Below are positions 1-7,027 of a stretch of DNA of 64,000 bases, one piece after another (the stretch's first letter is position 1; each line of letters starts with the position of its first letter). The notes under the pieces were generated by a model. The model saw only the letters and a list, made by a program, of their open reading frames with translations. It made no database searches and was not told where the DNA came from. The DNA comes from Ensifer oleiphilus (GTDB lineage: Bacteria > Pseudomonadota > Alphaproteobacteria > Rhizobiales > Rhizobiaceae), in assembly GCF_013371465.1 (NCBI RefSeq), contig NZ_JABWDU010000005.1, positions 248,001 to 312,000 of the forward strand, given 5' to 3'. Both the position numbers and the translations under genes were made by a program.

Positions 1-280
1 TCGACACAGCAACCTGACCTTCCTTGTCGCCGCCGAACGTGCTGGACATGGGCACACCAATCAGAAAGACGCCCATGGCGTCGCCAGTTGCTGCGTCGTG
101 CTGCTGCTTGGACAGGCTTGAGAGAACTGCGCGCTCTTTAATCAGTTCCTGTGCGAGGCCTTGGCAGCTCTGGTTCGAATAGGCAGCCATCGGAATATCG
201 ACAGGCACGATCGCATCCGGACGCTTGGCGCACGAAGAAGCAGCCAGCACAGTGACCAGCGCGAAATAACGGACTTTCAT
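1..280 (-). CDS. Putative small lipoprotein, 3' end beyond window
   Basis: Minus-strand reading frame starting with ATG at 280 and still open at the window edge, so the C-terminus is missing. An AGGGG Shine-Dalgarno lies about 5 bases upstream of the ATG. The first 17 or so residues are a short lipoprotein-like signal (MKVRYFALVTVLAASSC) with a cysteine that could be lipidated. After it come a conserved-looking AYSNQSCQ segment and a helical stretch (LAQELIKERAVLSSLSKQQ), then a hydrophobic glycine-containing part. The arrangement resembles small envelope lipoproteins common in rhizobial genomes and prophage-like regions, but I do not recognise a function. It belongs to the integrative element that ends near 7050. 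Confidence 0.6.
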   Translation of the reverse strand, partial: MKVRYFALVTVLAASSCAKRPDAIVPVDIPMAAYSNQSCQGLAQELIKERAVLSSLSKQQHDAATGDAMGVFLIGVPMSSTFGGDKEGQVAVS

Positions 281-411
281 GAATTCCCCTCAGCTTTTAC
301 TAAAATACCCCGCACAGACGTAAGCACGCGGTTTTGCGCGCGGGAAGGGGACGATATCCAGAGTTGCTGTTTTTGGGGTTCAATCCACGGTTTTGTGACG
401 ATCGATGGTGC

Positions 412-675
412 CTATAAAATATCCCAGCCGCTCTCCCACCAACGCGCCTGATCGCCGACAGCCTGTGCACACTTCCTAGCGTCGGCACGTGCCTCTTTTT
501 TTGTTTTGTAGAAGCGCTTGCGGCCACTCTCAAGATGCTCGACTAGCCAACGTTCCTTGCGGCCGTACGCACGCGGTAAGCCAGTGGCCTGACCATCCCA
601 GACAACGAACTTACCATTCGGCTGCTCGTCGACGAGTTCAACAAACCCGGGGTCACGAAGTGATGGAGCGAACAT
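412..675 (-). CDS. Hypothetical protein (87 aa)
   Basis: An 87-residue reading frame beginning MFAPSLRDPGF and ending ARWWESGWDIL. The body is hydrophilic, with a basic patch (RKRFYKTKKEARADARK) that could contact nucleic acid; this is only composition, not a recognised domain. The frame can be extended upstream to 771, but the extension is Cys/Arg-rich and does not look like protein, so the internal ATG at 675 was chosen. The ribosome site before it is weak. It lies in the accessory element between the lipoprotein and a tiny membrane protein gene. Function unknown. Confidence 0.45.
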   Translation of the reverse strand: MFAPSLRDPGFVELVDEQPNGKFVVWDGQATGLPRAYGRKERWLVEHLESGRKRFYKTKKEARADARKCAQAVGDQARWWESGWDIL

Positions 676-772
676 TCCGATTCCGCTTGTCGCGTGAACG
701 TGGCGGCAAGCTGCCCCACGGTCGAGAAAGGCGCAACCGCGACTTTGGAGGGGTAATATCGGTAGCCGCACA

Positions 773-922
773 TCATCTTAACAGCGGCACAAACGTCGGC
801 GCTGTCCACGCGCCGATCGCAACCAACCCCAACACAAACGCGAGCACGACAGCAAGCCGGCCGGACGCGGATGCCTCGAACAGCCTCCCGAGCTTGAACA
901 TCAGTTTGTCAGGGTGGTTCAT
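773..922 (-). CDS. Tiny single-pass membrane protein (49 aa)
   Basis: A 49-codon frame on the minus strand, ATG at 922 and TGA at 773-775. A good AAAGGA Shine-Dalgarno sits about 6 bases before the ATG, which is the main argument that it is translated. Residues 1-20 are amphipathic (MNHPDKLMFKLGRLFE) and residues 22-40 are a clear hydrophobic helix (GRLAVVLAFVLGLVAIGAW), followed by a short tail. The stop overlaps a further ATG (TGATG) whose frame does not look coding. Its size and single helix would fit a holin-like or regulatory micro-protein carried by the element, but nothing identifies it. Confidence 0.45.
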   Translation of the reverse strand: MNHPDKLMFKLGRLFEASASGRLAVVLAFVLGLVAIGAWTAPTFVPLLR

Positions 923-1032
923 CGACGGTCCTTTCACCAATGGAATTGATGTGGAATCGCCCTGCGGTATGCGCCTCTGCGGGTCAAGTGCTGCTAAGGG
1001 GGATCAGCGCCGGAGCTGAGCCCCTCGGCACA

Positions 1033-1554
1033 TCACCGCTTTTTCTCTAACTCCTCCATCGCTCTCATCCTCGCCAGTCGAGCCTCACGCTTCTTGCGCA
1101 TCGTCTCTTTCCGCTCAGGTGTCCAATACGCAGGATCCTTCATCTTGTGGCTGATGCGCTTGGATTTCGGGAGATCGGGCGGCGGGACGGGTTCATACTG
1201 AGGCGGTGCAGCGGGGATCACGGCACCTTTCCATGTTCTGTGGAAATCCTCGCGATAAATCGCGCGGACCGTAAGGTCCAATTCACAGAAGTGATCTTCA
1301 TGAAACTGATCAACGACCAAGACCCAGAAGCACCCGTCGTCTCCTCCATTGTCGACGAGGCGCAGGTCTGCCAGGTAGCGTTGCTCGACTTGATAAACGC
1401 CGAGTCCTTCATCGTCTAAATGGAGTGTGAGGCGGTCCCCGATCGACGGAACGACGTTCTTGAGGTGCCGAAGCGACAGACGGTCGTGGTCGAAGTACCC
1501 ATCTCCGCTTCTCATCAGAACGACAATTTCATCACGCACTGTTTCGTCGACCAT
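1033..1554 (-). CDS. Hypothetical protein (173 aa) behind the large recombinase
   Basis: The frame begins MVDETVRDEIVVLMRSGDG at ATG 1554, two bases after the stop of the upstream recombinase gene, so the two are almost certainly co-transcribed. A TTG at 1572 would overlap that gene by 13 bases and is a possible alternative start. Residues 1-100 look globular, with Trp/Phe-rich strands (CFWVLVVDQFHEDHFCELD). The C-terminal third has a proline-rich linker (PPQYEPVPPPDLPKSKR) and a highly charged helix ending EARLARMRAMEELEKKR. No domain is recognised. Its fixed position behind a recombinase suggests, but does not prove, an accessory role in recombination. Confidence 0.65.
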   Translation of the reverse strand: MVDETVRDEIVVLMRSGDGYFDHDRLSLRHLKNVVPSIGDRLTLHLDDEGLGVYQVEQRYLADLRLVDNGGDDGCFWVLVVDQFHEDHFCELDLTVRAIYREDFHRTWKGAVIPAAPPQYEPVPPPDLPKSKRISHKMKDPAYWTPERKETMRKKREARLARMRAMEELEKKR

Positions 1555-1556
1555 CC

Positions 1557-3563
1557 TTAAGCCGCCATCCAAACCTGGTTCAGAATCCGCGCCGCCAGGG
1601 CGGCCTTATCCTCCGGCAGGAACCTGCCGTAATGGCTGCGGATCATCTCTGGAGTGTCTTGGATCGCGTAGCTCGCCTGCTCGTAGGAACCGGTCTTCTT
1701 CAAGATGTGGGTGGCCAGGACGTCGCGCACGTTATGGGGCCCATGAGGCAGCAAGCCCTTGATTGCTCCACGGCCGGTATATGGATTGTAGATGCCGTAA
1801 CGCTGAATGGTGAGACGCCAGACTTCGTAAAACGATGAACTGTCATATGCCGCGTCTTTGGTGTTCGACTTCGTCGTCTTGACGAAGAAGGTTCCCGAAT
1901 CTTTGATCTCACCAATGAGCGCTGCTCTGTGTCGGCTCACGTAGGCGTCGATGTAATGGTAGAGGTCCAGGAGGTCGGGCAACACCAGGCGGAATGGCTT
2001 CTGACCGAAAAACGATGAGCTTGCGTTTTTGAACGCGTTGGCGGGGATCAACACTTCCCAGCCGTTCTCTCGATCGCTCCAACGTAGCTCACCGCATTTC
2101 AAATCCTCTAAGCGGCGTTCGGTGGTTGGAAGTCGGCCTCGAGGACATACGAGCATTTGCCGCAGATTTTTCTGCCTGAGACCTAGATGCAGGCCCAGCC
2201 GCAGCAGGAGGAACGACCGCACGGCTTCTGCCGCGGCTCGCGGATGCCTTTTCTCATCGGGCATCCGAGCGAGGATCTCGTCGGTGATTTTTCGGTACTC
2301 CGAGAGCGGGCTATCGGTTTCAAGCACACACATGATCGGTTCGAACGGATCGCGATGGACCCGCGCGACGCGTTGAATTTCTTTCAAGCGGTTGGTGAGG
2401 TGACGATAGAAATTGTCGCAGTAGCCATGCCAATCACTGGACGCAGCCGTGGTTTCGGATTCGGAGATAAGCCCTGGTACGGGGCGAACCCGCATAAGCA
2501 ACTCGGGGTGCTGCCGAAGCCAGCCCGTCTCCTTGCGCGTCAGGGCAAGAGCGATGGACAGCATGTTCACTTCCCAGGTCGTATAAAACCCTCGGCGACG
2601 CTCGCGCCAGCGCAGGTACCAATCCCAAACGCCAGGAAACGCGAGCAGGCCGAATGTCAGCCGCTCAAAAGGAAGGCCGTAGCCCCGCACACCCTCGTCC
2701 GGCGATGCAGAGAGGGCGCCGAACATCAATCCGAGGTGTTCGATCTTTTGCGCAGCAGTCTCCTCGCCCCAAACGCCATTTCGCTGGAAACCCAAATCAG
2801 TGAGCGTGGTCGTCTTGAACCGGACAAGACTTTCCATCTCGGCCGCCAAGCTTGCGGGTGCATCGAGGCTACCCGAAAGAAGGTCAGGGTCGACGGTGTT
2901 CGGGTCCTCGTCTTCGATATCCCAAACCGGTGAAACCGAACGGCCGGTCAGGGCAGGGAACCGAATCGCATAGCGCTGCTTAATCGCTGCCGCTTGGAAG
3001 CGGCGGTATTCCGTCGTGCCGCTGATGATGACGCGCCGGACCCACTCGATGATTTCCTCTCGCTTCTCAAAAGGAAGAGAGTTGAAGTCGTCGGGCAGGT
3101 GCCAAGCCATCCGACGGCGTTCGGCATCCCCAATTTCGTCACCGACATCGTGGCCCTTAGTCGCACGCATAGGGTTAGGCAGCTTGCTCTTGAAGTAGCC
3201 CGCAGGCAGACGATACCGGCGCTCTATTCGCCCGAGTATCTCCAGGCTCTGGACGCTTCTCGGTGGCTTTTCACCGTTGAACCAGACGACGATCGTTTTG
3301 CGATTGAATGTTTCGCCTGGGCGGATGATAGCGCGATGCAGGTACCAGCACGTGTCGCCGTGGCGGCGCATATGAAGCTGCAGCGCTTCGGCGAACGTTG
3401 AGGGATCATCCCAATCGTCGAACAGAGGTTCTGGGAATTCGACAATCGGCCGCGGCTTCTGCCCGCGCTTCTGTCGGGCGTCTGCGGATTCAGTTAGAGC
3501 TTCGGCATGCGCCTTTGCGGCGGAGCGTTTTGGCTTGGGCTTCTGGGTCGTCTGTTTCGTCAC
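1557..3563 (-). CDS. Large tyrosine recombinase/integrase-like protein (668 aa)
   Basis: Starts at GTG 3563 and is about 1.5 times the length of ordinary phage integrases. The C-terminal catalytic fold is visible: an arginine-box region (LRLGLHLGLRQKNLRQM), then HNVRD as the HxxR motif, and SHYGRF with the likely nucleophilic tyrosine close to the C-terminus. Near residues 55-125 is a segment (TFAEALQLHMRRHGD through RRYRLPAGYF) that reads like a helix-turn-helix module, and the middle 300 residues are not assignable to a known domain by eye. Family knowledge says such proteins cut and rejoin DNA through a 3'-phosphotyrosine. It is on the opposite strand from the second integrase at 5774-6976 and is unlike it. 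Its GTG has only a weak ribosome site. Function in this element (integration, inversion, or something else) is unknown. Confidence 0.8.
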   Translation of the reverse strand: MTKQTTQKPKPKRSAAKAHAEALTESADARQKRGQKPRPIVEFPEPLFDDWDDPSTFAEALQLHMRRHGDTCWYLHRAIIRPGETFNRKTIVVWFNGEKPPRSVQSLEILGRIERRYRLPAGYFKSKLPNPMRATKGHDVGDEIGDAERRRMAWHLPDDFNSLPFEKREEIIEWVRRVIISGTTEYRRFQAAAIKQRYAIRFPALTGRSVSPVWDIEDEDPNTVDPDLLSGSLDAPASLAAEMESLVRFKTTTLTDLGFQRNGVWGEETAAQKIEHLGLMFGALSASPDEGVRGYGLPFERLTFGLLAFPGVWDWYLRWRERRRGFYTTWEVNMLSIALALTRKETGWLRQHPELLMRVRPVPGLISESETTAASSDWHGYCDNFYRHLTNRLKEIQRVARVHRDPFEPIMCVLETDSPLSEYRKITDEILARMPDEKRHPRAAAEAVRSFLLLRLGLHLGLRQKNLRQMLVCPRGRLPTTERRLEDLKCGELRWSDRENGWEVLIPANAFKNASSSFFGQKPFRLVLPDLLDLYHYIDAYVSRHRAALIGEIKDSGTFFVKTTKSNTKDAAYDSSSFYEVWRLTIQRYGIYNPYTGRGAIKGLLPHGPHNVRDVLATHILKKTGSYEQASYAIQDTPEMIRSHYGRFLPEDKAALAARILNQVWMAA

Positions 3564-3705
3564 GTGGGGCGCCTATAGCGATTCTTGGGAGGCGCGGTGC
3601 ATGATCTATCTGGCGATGTGCGTCAACAGTCGAGAGAGGCGAATTTTGACAAATTTGTAGAACAATATCAATGAGGTACTTGGTTTCTTGCTCGGCGCGG
3701 CGACG

Positions 3706-3966
3706 TCAATGCACCGATGGATCAACTTCGAAAAATGATCTGAGCCCGTCCCGCGCGACAGTCGCCAGAAACTCGTTGAAAGCTTCCTCATCGGTCGGAA
3801 ACGGCTCTTCCCAGGTCGTGAGGTCGTCATTTTCGGAGATGACTTCTAGTGACCAGCCTCCATCGGCTCCAGCCGGCCGAAAGATATCGACGAGAACGGT
3901 AATCCCATCGTCCGTGAACTCGCCCGCTAGTTCGGAGTGTTCAAGTTTAGGCTTTTTGGCCATCAT
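3706..3966 (-). CDS. Small acidic hypothetical protein
   Basis: About 86 residues, starting ATGATG at 3966/3963, with the first ATG overlapping the TGA of the upstream XRE regulator gene (ATGA), which implies translational coupling. The protein has a lysine-rich start (MAKKPKLEH), then an acidic body with many Asp/Glu (SENDDLTTWEEPFPTDEEAFNEF would exceed a short quote, so only its character is given) and an aromatic end (SFFEVDPSVH). No domain is recognised. Pairing with an autoregulated XRE repressor gene is a layout seen in phage repressor operons and in some toxin-antitoxin loci, but the protein itself does not look like a known toxin. Confidence 0.6.
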   Translation of the reverse strand: MMAKKPKLEHSELAGEFTDDGITVLVDIFRPAGADGGWSLEVISENDDLTTWEEPFPTDEEAFNEFLATVARDGLRSFFEVDPSVH

Positions 3967-4211
3967 TCAGTTCCTTGTCCAAACTTATCGCGCAGACGAA
4001 CGCCTGGGCCCCCTGACGTCGTTTCGCCGTCGGACAGGAAGATGACGTCCCGCTCAAGGACTGCCTGAAGCGCGTCAAGCGTCGACTGCTTCGCGTCGGC
4101 TCCGTTCTCTATGCGAGTGATGGTGTTGGCCGTGACGCCCGCAAGTTCAGCGAGCTCCCTCACGCCCAGGCCAACAGCAGCGCGGGCCATTTTCAGTTGA
4201 ATAGCTTTCAT
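3963..4211 (-). CDS. XRE-family transcriptional repressor
   Basis: The ATG at 4211 gives an 82-residue protein beginning MKAIQLKMARAAVGLGVREL; an upstream start at 4232 would lie inside the operator repeat and is rejected. Residues 5-60 form a classic XRE helix-turn-helix (LAELAGVTANTITRIENGAD), followed by a short β-type tail (VIFLSDGE) and a polar end. Regulators of this size are usually dimeric repressors of their own and a divergent promoter. The divergent gene at 4317 and the paired GTAC-containing repeats between them fit that. Its stop codon overlaps the start of the acidic gene at 3966. Confidence 0.85.
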   Translation of the reverse strand: MKAIQLKMARAAVGLGVRELAELAGVTANTITRIENGADAKQSTLDALQAVLERDVIFLSDGETTSGGPGVRLRDKFGQGTE

Positions 4212-4214
4212 ATT

Positions 4215-4286
4215 GGTACCCTGTACAAACACGTGTTGACACAGAACCAGAATCGGCTATTGTGTCGGTACAGTGTACAAACACAC
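4215..4286. promoter_or_regulatory. Divergent promoter region with paired operator-like repeats
   Basis: Two near-identical copies of a GTAC-N2-TGTACAAACAC motif lie at 4216-4232 and 4268-4284, 52 bases apart. The first runs into a perfect palindrome, AACACGTGTT, at 4228-4237. Between them is a plus-strand promoter candidate, TTGACA at 4236-4241 with TATTGT at 4258-4263, serving the gene at 4317. The left repeat touches the start region of the XRE gene on the minus strand. The arrangement is typical of operators for a repressor controlling two divergent transcripts; binding by the neighbouring XRE protein is inferred. Confidence 0.6.
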
Positions 4287-4316
4287 TGCTACGAAAGCAA
4301 CATGAGGAGACCAAAC

Positions 4317-4649
4317 ATGACCAACGTTCGCAGATTAAGACCGATGCCGGCGATCGCCGTCGAACACGATGAGGGGAAAAGATTAAGACAGGCCGGCGGC
4401 GAGGCCGGATTAAGCAAAAAGGTGAAGGGCGCCGATGACGGCCGCCCGCACCATCCCTGGCGGAGTGAAGTATACGATCTGCAAATGATGGCCAAGATCG
4501 CAGTCACGCTCGTTGATGAAGTCTTCCGGAACATCCTAGCGATGGAAGATCTTCACGAGACCCAGTTCCGCGACCAGCTTGGGTTTGACGAGCTTTGTTT
4601 CCAGGTTCACGCCATGAGGAACGCTGCAGAAGCCCTGCAGGCCAACTAG
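4317..4649 (+). CDS. Hypothetical protein (110 aa)
   Basis: Begins MTNVRRLRPMPAIAVEHDEG at ATG 4317, preceded by a strong GAGGAGA ribosome site; a longer upstream extension would cross the operator region and is rejected. The N-terminal half is basic and probably disordered. The C-terminal half (about residues 55-105) is a helical segment, DLQMMAKIAVTLVDEVFRNI and following, ending AMRNAAEALQAN. It is the first gene transcribed away from the XRE regulator at 3963-4211, the place where early or regulatory phage-like genes often sit. I do not recognise a family. Confidence 0.6.
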   Translation: MTNVRRLRPMPAIAVEHDEGKRLRQAGGEAGLSKKVKGADDGRPHHPWRSEVYDLQMMAKIAVTLVDEVFRNILAMEDLHETQFRDQLGFDELCFQVHAMRNAAEALQAN

Positions 4650-4674
4650 TTTCCGGCCGTACCTCCGGCCCTTT

Positions 4675-4708
4675 GCCCCTGAGCGCCACTAGGCGACGGG
4701 GCCTTTTA
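4675..4708 (+). terminator. Probable intrinsic terminator
   Basis: About 25 bases after the stop of the 110-aa gene, GCCCC and GGGGC arms enclose a second GC-rich helix (CGCC/GGCG around ACTA), and four T follow. The stem is imperfect in the middle, so it is a moderate candidate. Confidence 0.45.
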
Positions 4709-4852
4709 TCAAGACCCCCGCGGGGGCGATTGCCGCGTGAACCGGCGATCGGGCGGGCGGTCGCGTGTCACAGGCGCGGCCGCTCGCTACCTAATACCAG
4801 TGGCCAGCGCGATCACCACCTGCGCCAACACAAGCAGCGCGCTGGCCGGTCT

Positions 4853-5125
4853 CTACCGATTCTTCTGCTTGATGCCGGTCGGAACGTATTGGCGGGGTGG
4901 GAATTCTCGAAATTCCACCCCCCTTTCCGTGAAGTTGATGCCGGCGCTAGCCAGTTCATTCATGATCACGAAGAGCGACGCTTCGTGCGGATCGCGCTTA
5001 TCGCCTTCAAGGTCGGCGATCGTCGAGCGGCTGACGTTCGCACCTTCTGCCAGATAACCTTGCGACCATCCTAGGAGGGCGCGGGCTGCGCGGACCTGTG
5101 CCGCAAGAAGAGACCCATCAGACAT
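4853..5125 (-). CDS. XRE-family transcriptional regulator (90 aa)
   Basis: ATG at 5125 starts MSDGSLLAAQVRAARALLGW; a longer in-frame extension to 5257 would run through the promoter/operator and is unlikely. Residues 8-60 hold an XRE helix-turn-helix (WSQGYLAEGANVSRSTIADL) and the rest (SAGINFTERGVEFREFPPR) is the short C-terminal β-segment common in small alphaproteobacterial XRE proteins. It is divergent from the operon at 5239 and separated by a region with a strong promoter overlapped by an inverted repeat, so it probably represses that operon, which contains the integrase. It differs in sequence from the other XRE protein at 3963-4211. Confidence 0.85.
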   Translation of the reverse strand: MSDGSLLAAQVRAARALLGWSQGYLAEGANVSRSTIADLEGDKRDPHEASLFVIMNELASAGINFTERGVEFREFPPRQYVPTGIKQKNR

Positions 5126-5149
5126 TTGGACCCATTTCAGACATTTTGC

Positions 5150-5180
5150 TTGACTTATTTGTAAAGTTATCCTACAAAAT
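5150..5180 (+). promoter_or_regulatory. Promoter with overlapping operator for the integrase cassette
   Basis: TTGACT at 5150-5155 and TACAAA at 5173-5178 with a 17-base spacer form a plausible sigma-70 promoter reading toward 5239. ATTTGTA (5157-5163) and TACAAAAT (5173-5180) form an inverted repeat lying between and over these elements, the expected place for a repressor site. The XRE gene at 4853-5125 is the obvious candidate binder. Confidence 0.5.
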
Positions 5181-5238
5181 GACTGATACAGGACGTTTGG
5201 TTTGATGTCTAGGCCTACCAACACGAAGAGGAGAATAC

Positions 5239-5523
5239 ATGACCGATATCCAGACACCGAAATTGCCCCCCGAAGCCGCTACCGCCAATAACGATGAGGC
5301 GCTTGTTGCCTCCATTCTCAAGCAGCAGTTTGATACTCTACGGCCGCTTCTGACCGACCTGTGCGATCAGAAGGTGAACCTCAAAAACATGAAAGAGGAA
5401 GAGTACACCTTCACGTTCACCGCCGAGGAGGGCGAAGCATTGGTGCACGGCCTAGTACGGGCAATCGACGCGCTCGAGACAATGAGCATCCGCGAACAAA
5501 GCCGAGTCTTTGTGGTCGCCTGA
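5239..5523 (+). CDS. Hypothetical protein (94 aa), first gene of integrase cassette
   Basis: ATG 5239 follows a good AGAGGAGA ribosome site. The sequence starts MTDIQTPKLPPEAATANNDE, and residues 22-90 are predicted by eye to be mostly helical (LVASILKQQFDTLRPLLTDL; GEALVHGLVRAIDALETM). It is acidic with no signal peptide. Its stop overlaps the next start as TGATG. Nothing in it points to a known family; position suggests an element regulatory or accessory gene co-expressed with the integrase. Confidence 0.65.
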   Translation: MTDIQTPKLPPEAATANNDEALVASILKQQFDTLRPLLTDLCDQKVNLKNMKEEEYTFTFTAEEGEALVHGLVRAIDALETMSIREQSRVFVVA

Positions 5524-5777
5524 TGCGCACCGCCGCCAACGACAACTCGCCTCTGTATCTTTCTGAGGCCTCTATAGCCGCTCGCGTTCTAGGCCCGAAA
5601 TCCAAGACCCAATGGGCGGCCCTTGCCGCAGTTTGGGAGAAAGATGGGTTGCCACGCATCGATCCGATGACGGGTTGCCGCTACTGGCCGGCCGTTCGTG
5701 AGTTTCTCGATCGGCGCCACGGCTTGGGGCGGCGCTTTCTTCCAACTGCCGCCGACGGAGTGGAGAACTGGAATTGA
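5523..5777 (+). CDS. Small putative DNA-binding protein, excisionase-like by position
   Basis: 84 residues starting MRTAANDNSPLYLSEASIAA at the ATG that overlaps the previous stop (TGATG). The middle contains a segment resembling a winged-helix or MerR-like recognition region (LSEASIAARVLGPKSKTQWA, then WEKDGLPRIDPMTGCRYW and AVREFLDRR): choose a helix, then a short basic wing, then a helix. Proteins of this size directly before a tyrosine integrase are often recombination directionality factors. Its own stop overlaps the integrase start (TTGA). The excisionase role is inference from context and shape only. Confidence 0.6.
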   Translation: MRTAANDNSPLYLSEASIAARVLGPKSKTQWAALAAVWEKDGLPRIDPMTGCRYWPAVREFLDRRHGLGRRFLPTAADGVENWN

Positions 5778-6976
5778 CAGACGCACCTGGTCTCAAGCGC
5801 AAAACCAATAAAGACGGGACAGTCCGAGAATACTGGATGGCTCGTGCCGACTTGGCAAAGCGTGGATATCGACCTTCGAGCATCCGGCTTCACTACCCAG
5901 ACACGCCCGAAGGTCGACTGCAACTTGCGTCGCGATGTCAGATACTGCAGGCGGAGATGCTCGCGTGGGCGGCCAACGGTGGTGCTTCGGCGCCAGGCTA
6001 CGACGGTACAATTAGGAGTGTCTCCAGGCTCTTCCAAGTCAATGAAGACTCGCCACTTCAGACGATGAAGTGGAACAGCCGCATCAACTTCGTGAAGTCG
6101 CTCACGATCATTGAAGCAACCGTTGGGTCGCGGCAAATCGGAAACCTTCTTGGTCCGGATTTCAAGCGATGGCACGCGTCTTGGGGATCTCCAAAGTCGG
6201 ATAATAGAGCTCCACGGCCATGGCGTGCGAAACACACTATGGACGCCCTACGGCAGATCATCGGTTATGGGGTAACGCTCGGGTACGAGGATTGCGTGCG
6301 TGCGGACGTCATCCTGTCGAAGATCCGGTTCAAGACACCTCCTGCACGAGAATCCATTCTGACCGACGAGCATGTCGCGGCTGTCCGCGCCAAAGCTCAC
6401 GAATTGGGGTGGCACTCGATCGCTCTTGCGACCGCGCTGCAGTTCTCGCTCACGATGCGTCAGAAGGACGTAATCGGTGAGTGGGAGCCAATAAGCTCTG
6501 TAGAAGGGGGCATTCGCCATAAAGACACGATCTGGGTCAACGGCCTGCTTTGGACTGACATCGACGAAGATTTTGTGCTCAGGAAGAAGCATGTGAAAAC
6601 CGGCTTCAAAGTTCAGCACGACCTAAAACTACATCCCGCGGTCCTTGAAGAGATCGCGGCTGTTCCGGCAGAGCGTCGCGTTGGTCCGATGATTATCGCC
6701 GAGACGACCGGTGAACCTTACAAGCATCGAAACTTTACACAACGTTGGAGGAACATCGCCAATAAAGCCGGCGTGCCCACGGCCGTTTGGAACATGGACG
6801 CTCGAGCGGGCGCCATTACCGAGGCATACGATTTGGGCGCGGCGGAAACAGACGTCATGAAGTCAGCGGGCCACAAGAACCGACAAACGAGCGCGCGGTA
6901 TAACCGAGGCACACTTGAGCAGACGAGCCGCGTGGCCAAGATGCGCATGACGAAACGTAGCGAGAACACAGAGTAG
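5774..6976 (+). CDS. Site-specific tyrosine integrase (400 aa)
   Basis: Starts with TTG at 5774, overlapping the previous stop, with GGAG 8-10 bases upstream. The N-terminal 180 residues should be arm- and core-binding domains. The catalytic half shows an arginine box (LTMRQKDVIGEW), the conserved ARAGAITEA region corresponding to box II, and AGHKNRQTSARYNRG with the likely nucleophile Tyr. In place of the usual H-x-x-R the sequence reads M-D-A-R, a variation I recall from rhizobial integrases. Its 3' end lies about 40 bases from the radC boundary, the normal place of an integrase next to its attachment site. It is the best candidate for the enzyme that inserted this element. Confidence 0.88.
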   Translation: MTDAPGLKRKTNKDGTVREYWMARADLAKRGYRPSSIRLHYPDTPEGRLQLASRCQILQAEMLAWAANGGASAPGYDGTIRSVSRLFQVNEDSPLQTMKWNSRINFVKSLTIIEATVGSRQIGNLLGPDFKRWHASWGSPKSDNRAPRPWRAKHTMDALRQIIGYGVTLGYEDCVRADVILSKIRFKTPPARESILTDEHVAAVRAKAHELGWHSIALATALQFSLTMRQKDVIGEWEPISSVEGGIRHKDTIWVNGLLWTDIDEDFVLRKKHVKTGFKVQHDLKLHPAVLEEIAAVPAERRVGPMIIAETTGEPYKHRNFTQRWRNIANKAGVPTAVWNMDARAGAITEAYDLGAAETDVMKSAGHKNRQTSARYNRGTLEQTSRVAKMRMTKRSENTE

Positions 6977-7027
6977 GGGACGTCGGAGGGACGTTTGGGG
7001 GACGTTTCAGCTAATCAGTTGAAACGT
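6977..7027. repeat. Putative attachment-site arm repeats and inverted repeat
   Basis: GGGACGT occurs three times at 6977, 6988 and 6999, exactly 11 bases apart (the last two extended to GGGACGTTT). Overlapping the third copy, ACGTTTCA (7002-7009) is repeated as its exact reverse complement TGAAACGT (7020-7027) across 10 bases. The array starts immediately after the integrase stop and ends inside the foreign tail of radC. Helically phased short repeats beside an integrase gene match arm-type binding sites of an att region; that reading is inferred. Confidence 0.55.

Noticed and set aside
543-809. Frame beginning at the TGATG after the 49-aa gene (MCGYRYYPSKVAV)
   Set aside because: Overlaps the more protein-like 412-675 gene in another frame and looks like noise after residue 50.
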